Assembly (NCBI GenBank): GCA_964482585.1
Contig: CAYZYO010000023.1
Location: 1-22,290 of the forward strand
From: CAYZYO01 sp964482585
Lineage (GTDB): Bacteria > Bacillota > Syntrophomonadia > Syntrophomonadales > Syntrophomonadaceae
Reading direction: 5' to 3'
Length of the DNA stretch: 22,290 nucleotides
Of this stretch, positions 22,261 to 22,290 are shown piece by piece; position 1 is the stretch's first letter; each line of letters opens with the position of its first letter. A program made the position numbers and the translations under genes. Under the pieces are notes generated by a model. That model saw nothing but the letters and a program-made list of their open reading frames with translations, ran no database searches and had not been told where the DNA came from.

Positions 22261-22290
22261 ATGCGCAGGATGCTTATGGTTGCTAACTGG
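22261..22290 (+). CDS. tpiA: Triosephosphate isomerase, first ten codons only
   Basis: ATG 22261 is preceded by GGAGGTGAT (22249-22257). The visible residues MRRMLMVANW match the start of TpiA (typically MRKPLIAGNW, with the conserved Asn-Trp before the catalytic Lys). Position after gap-pgk is the usual one. The gene runs off the right edge. Confidence 0.85.
   Translation, partial: MRRMLMVANW

Overview
The window is AT-rich DNA from a low-GC Firmicute of clostridial type. The evidence is the gene content and order (uvrB-uvrA-uvrC, rapZ-yvcK-whiA, rpoN, cggR-gap-pgk-tpiA), strong AGGAGG-like ribosome binding sites, frequent GTG/TTG starts and CcpN/CggR-era Gram-positive regulators. An anaerobe of the Halanaerobiales or Syntrophomonas kind would fit, but genus cannot be fixed from sequence alone. 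Every gene I accept lies on the + strand. Most of the window is conserved housekeeping DNA; I found no CRISPR, prophage, toxin-antitoxin or defence system. The unusual material is in the gaps between genes.

Layout. 1-111: three tandem 37-bp repeats. 156-2548: a polytopic membrane protein with a C-terminal PDZ domain that resembles the division-site protein MinJ, then a protein with two P-loop domains made by internal duplication. 2794-9640: the complete excision-repair set uvrB, uvrA, uvrC, followed by a small YvlD-type membrane protein (9722-10087). 10088-10842: a 755-bp gap filled with repeats. 10843-13022: a ROK sugar kinase and a bifunctional phosphoglucose/phosphomannose isomerase, which together make the entry steps of glycolysis. 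13083-16685: PHP phosphoesterase, rapZ, yvcK and whiA, tightly packed with overlaps. 17007-18386: rpoN (sigma-54). 18734-22290: the glycolytic operon cggR, gap, pgk and the first ten codons of tpiA.

How it fits together. The kinase and isomerase feed the triose-phosphate operon, which is governed by its own repressor CggR. A clear extended -10 promoter and a palindromic GGGGCAAATTTGCCCC site with a third half-site lie just ahead of cggR. YvcK, RapZ and WhiA link carbon status, cell envelope and division in other Firmicutes.

The intergenic regions hold three repeat families, none inside a gene: (a) an oriented REP-like hairpin with consensus GGAGACTRAAGTCTCC followed by TCTACGGTAT, in at least eleven copies plus three decayed ones; (b) tandem AGTTGGAA octamers that begin within a few bases of three different stop codons; (c) MITE-like elements of about 90-116 bp with TTTTGCATAATT terminal inverted repeats, plus solo ends. 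Several CDS starts are set here by ribosome binding site rather than by longest frame (1460, 12000, 15738, 18734, 20821), and the start of gap is genuinely ambiguous, possibly a non-canonical ATA.
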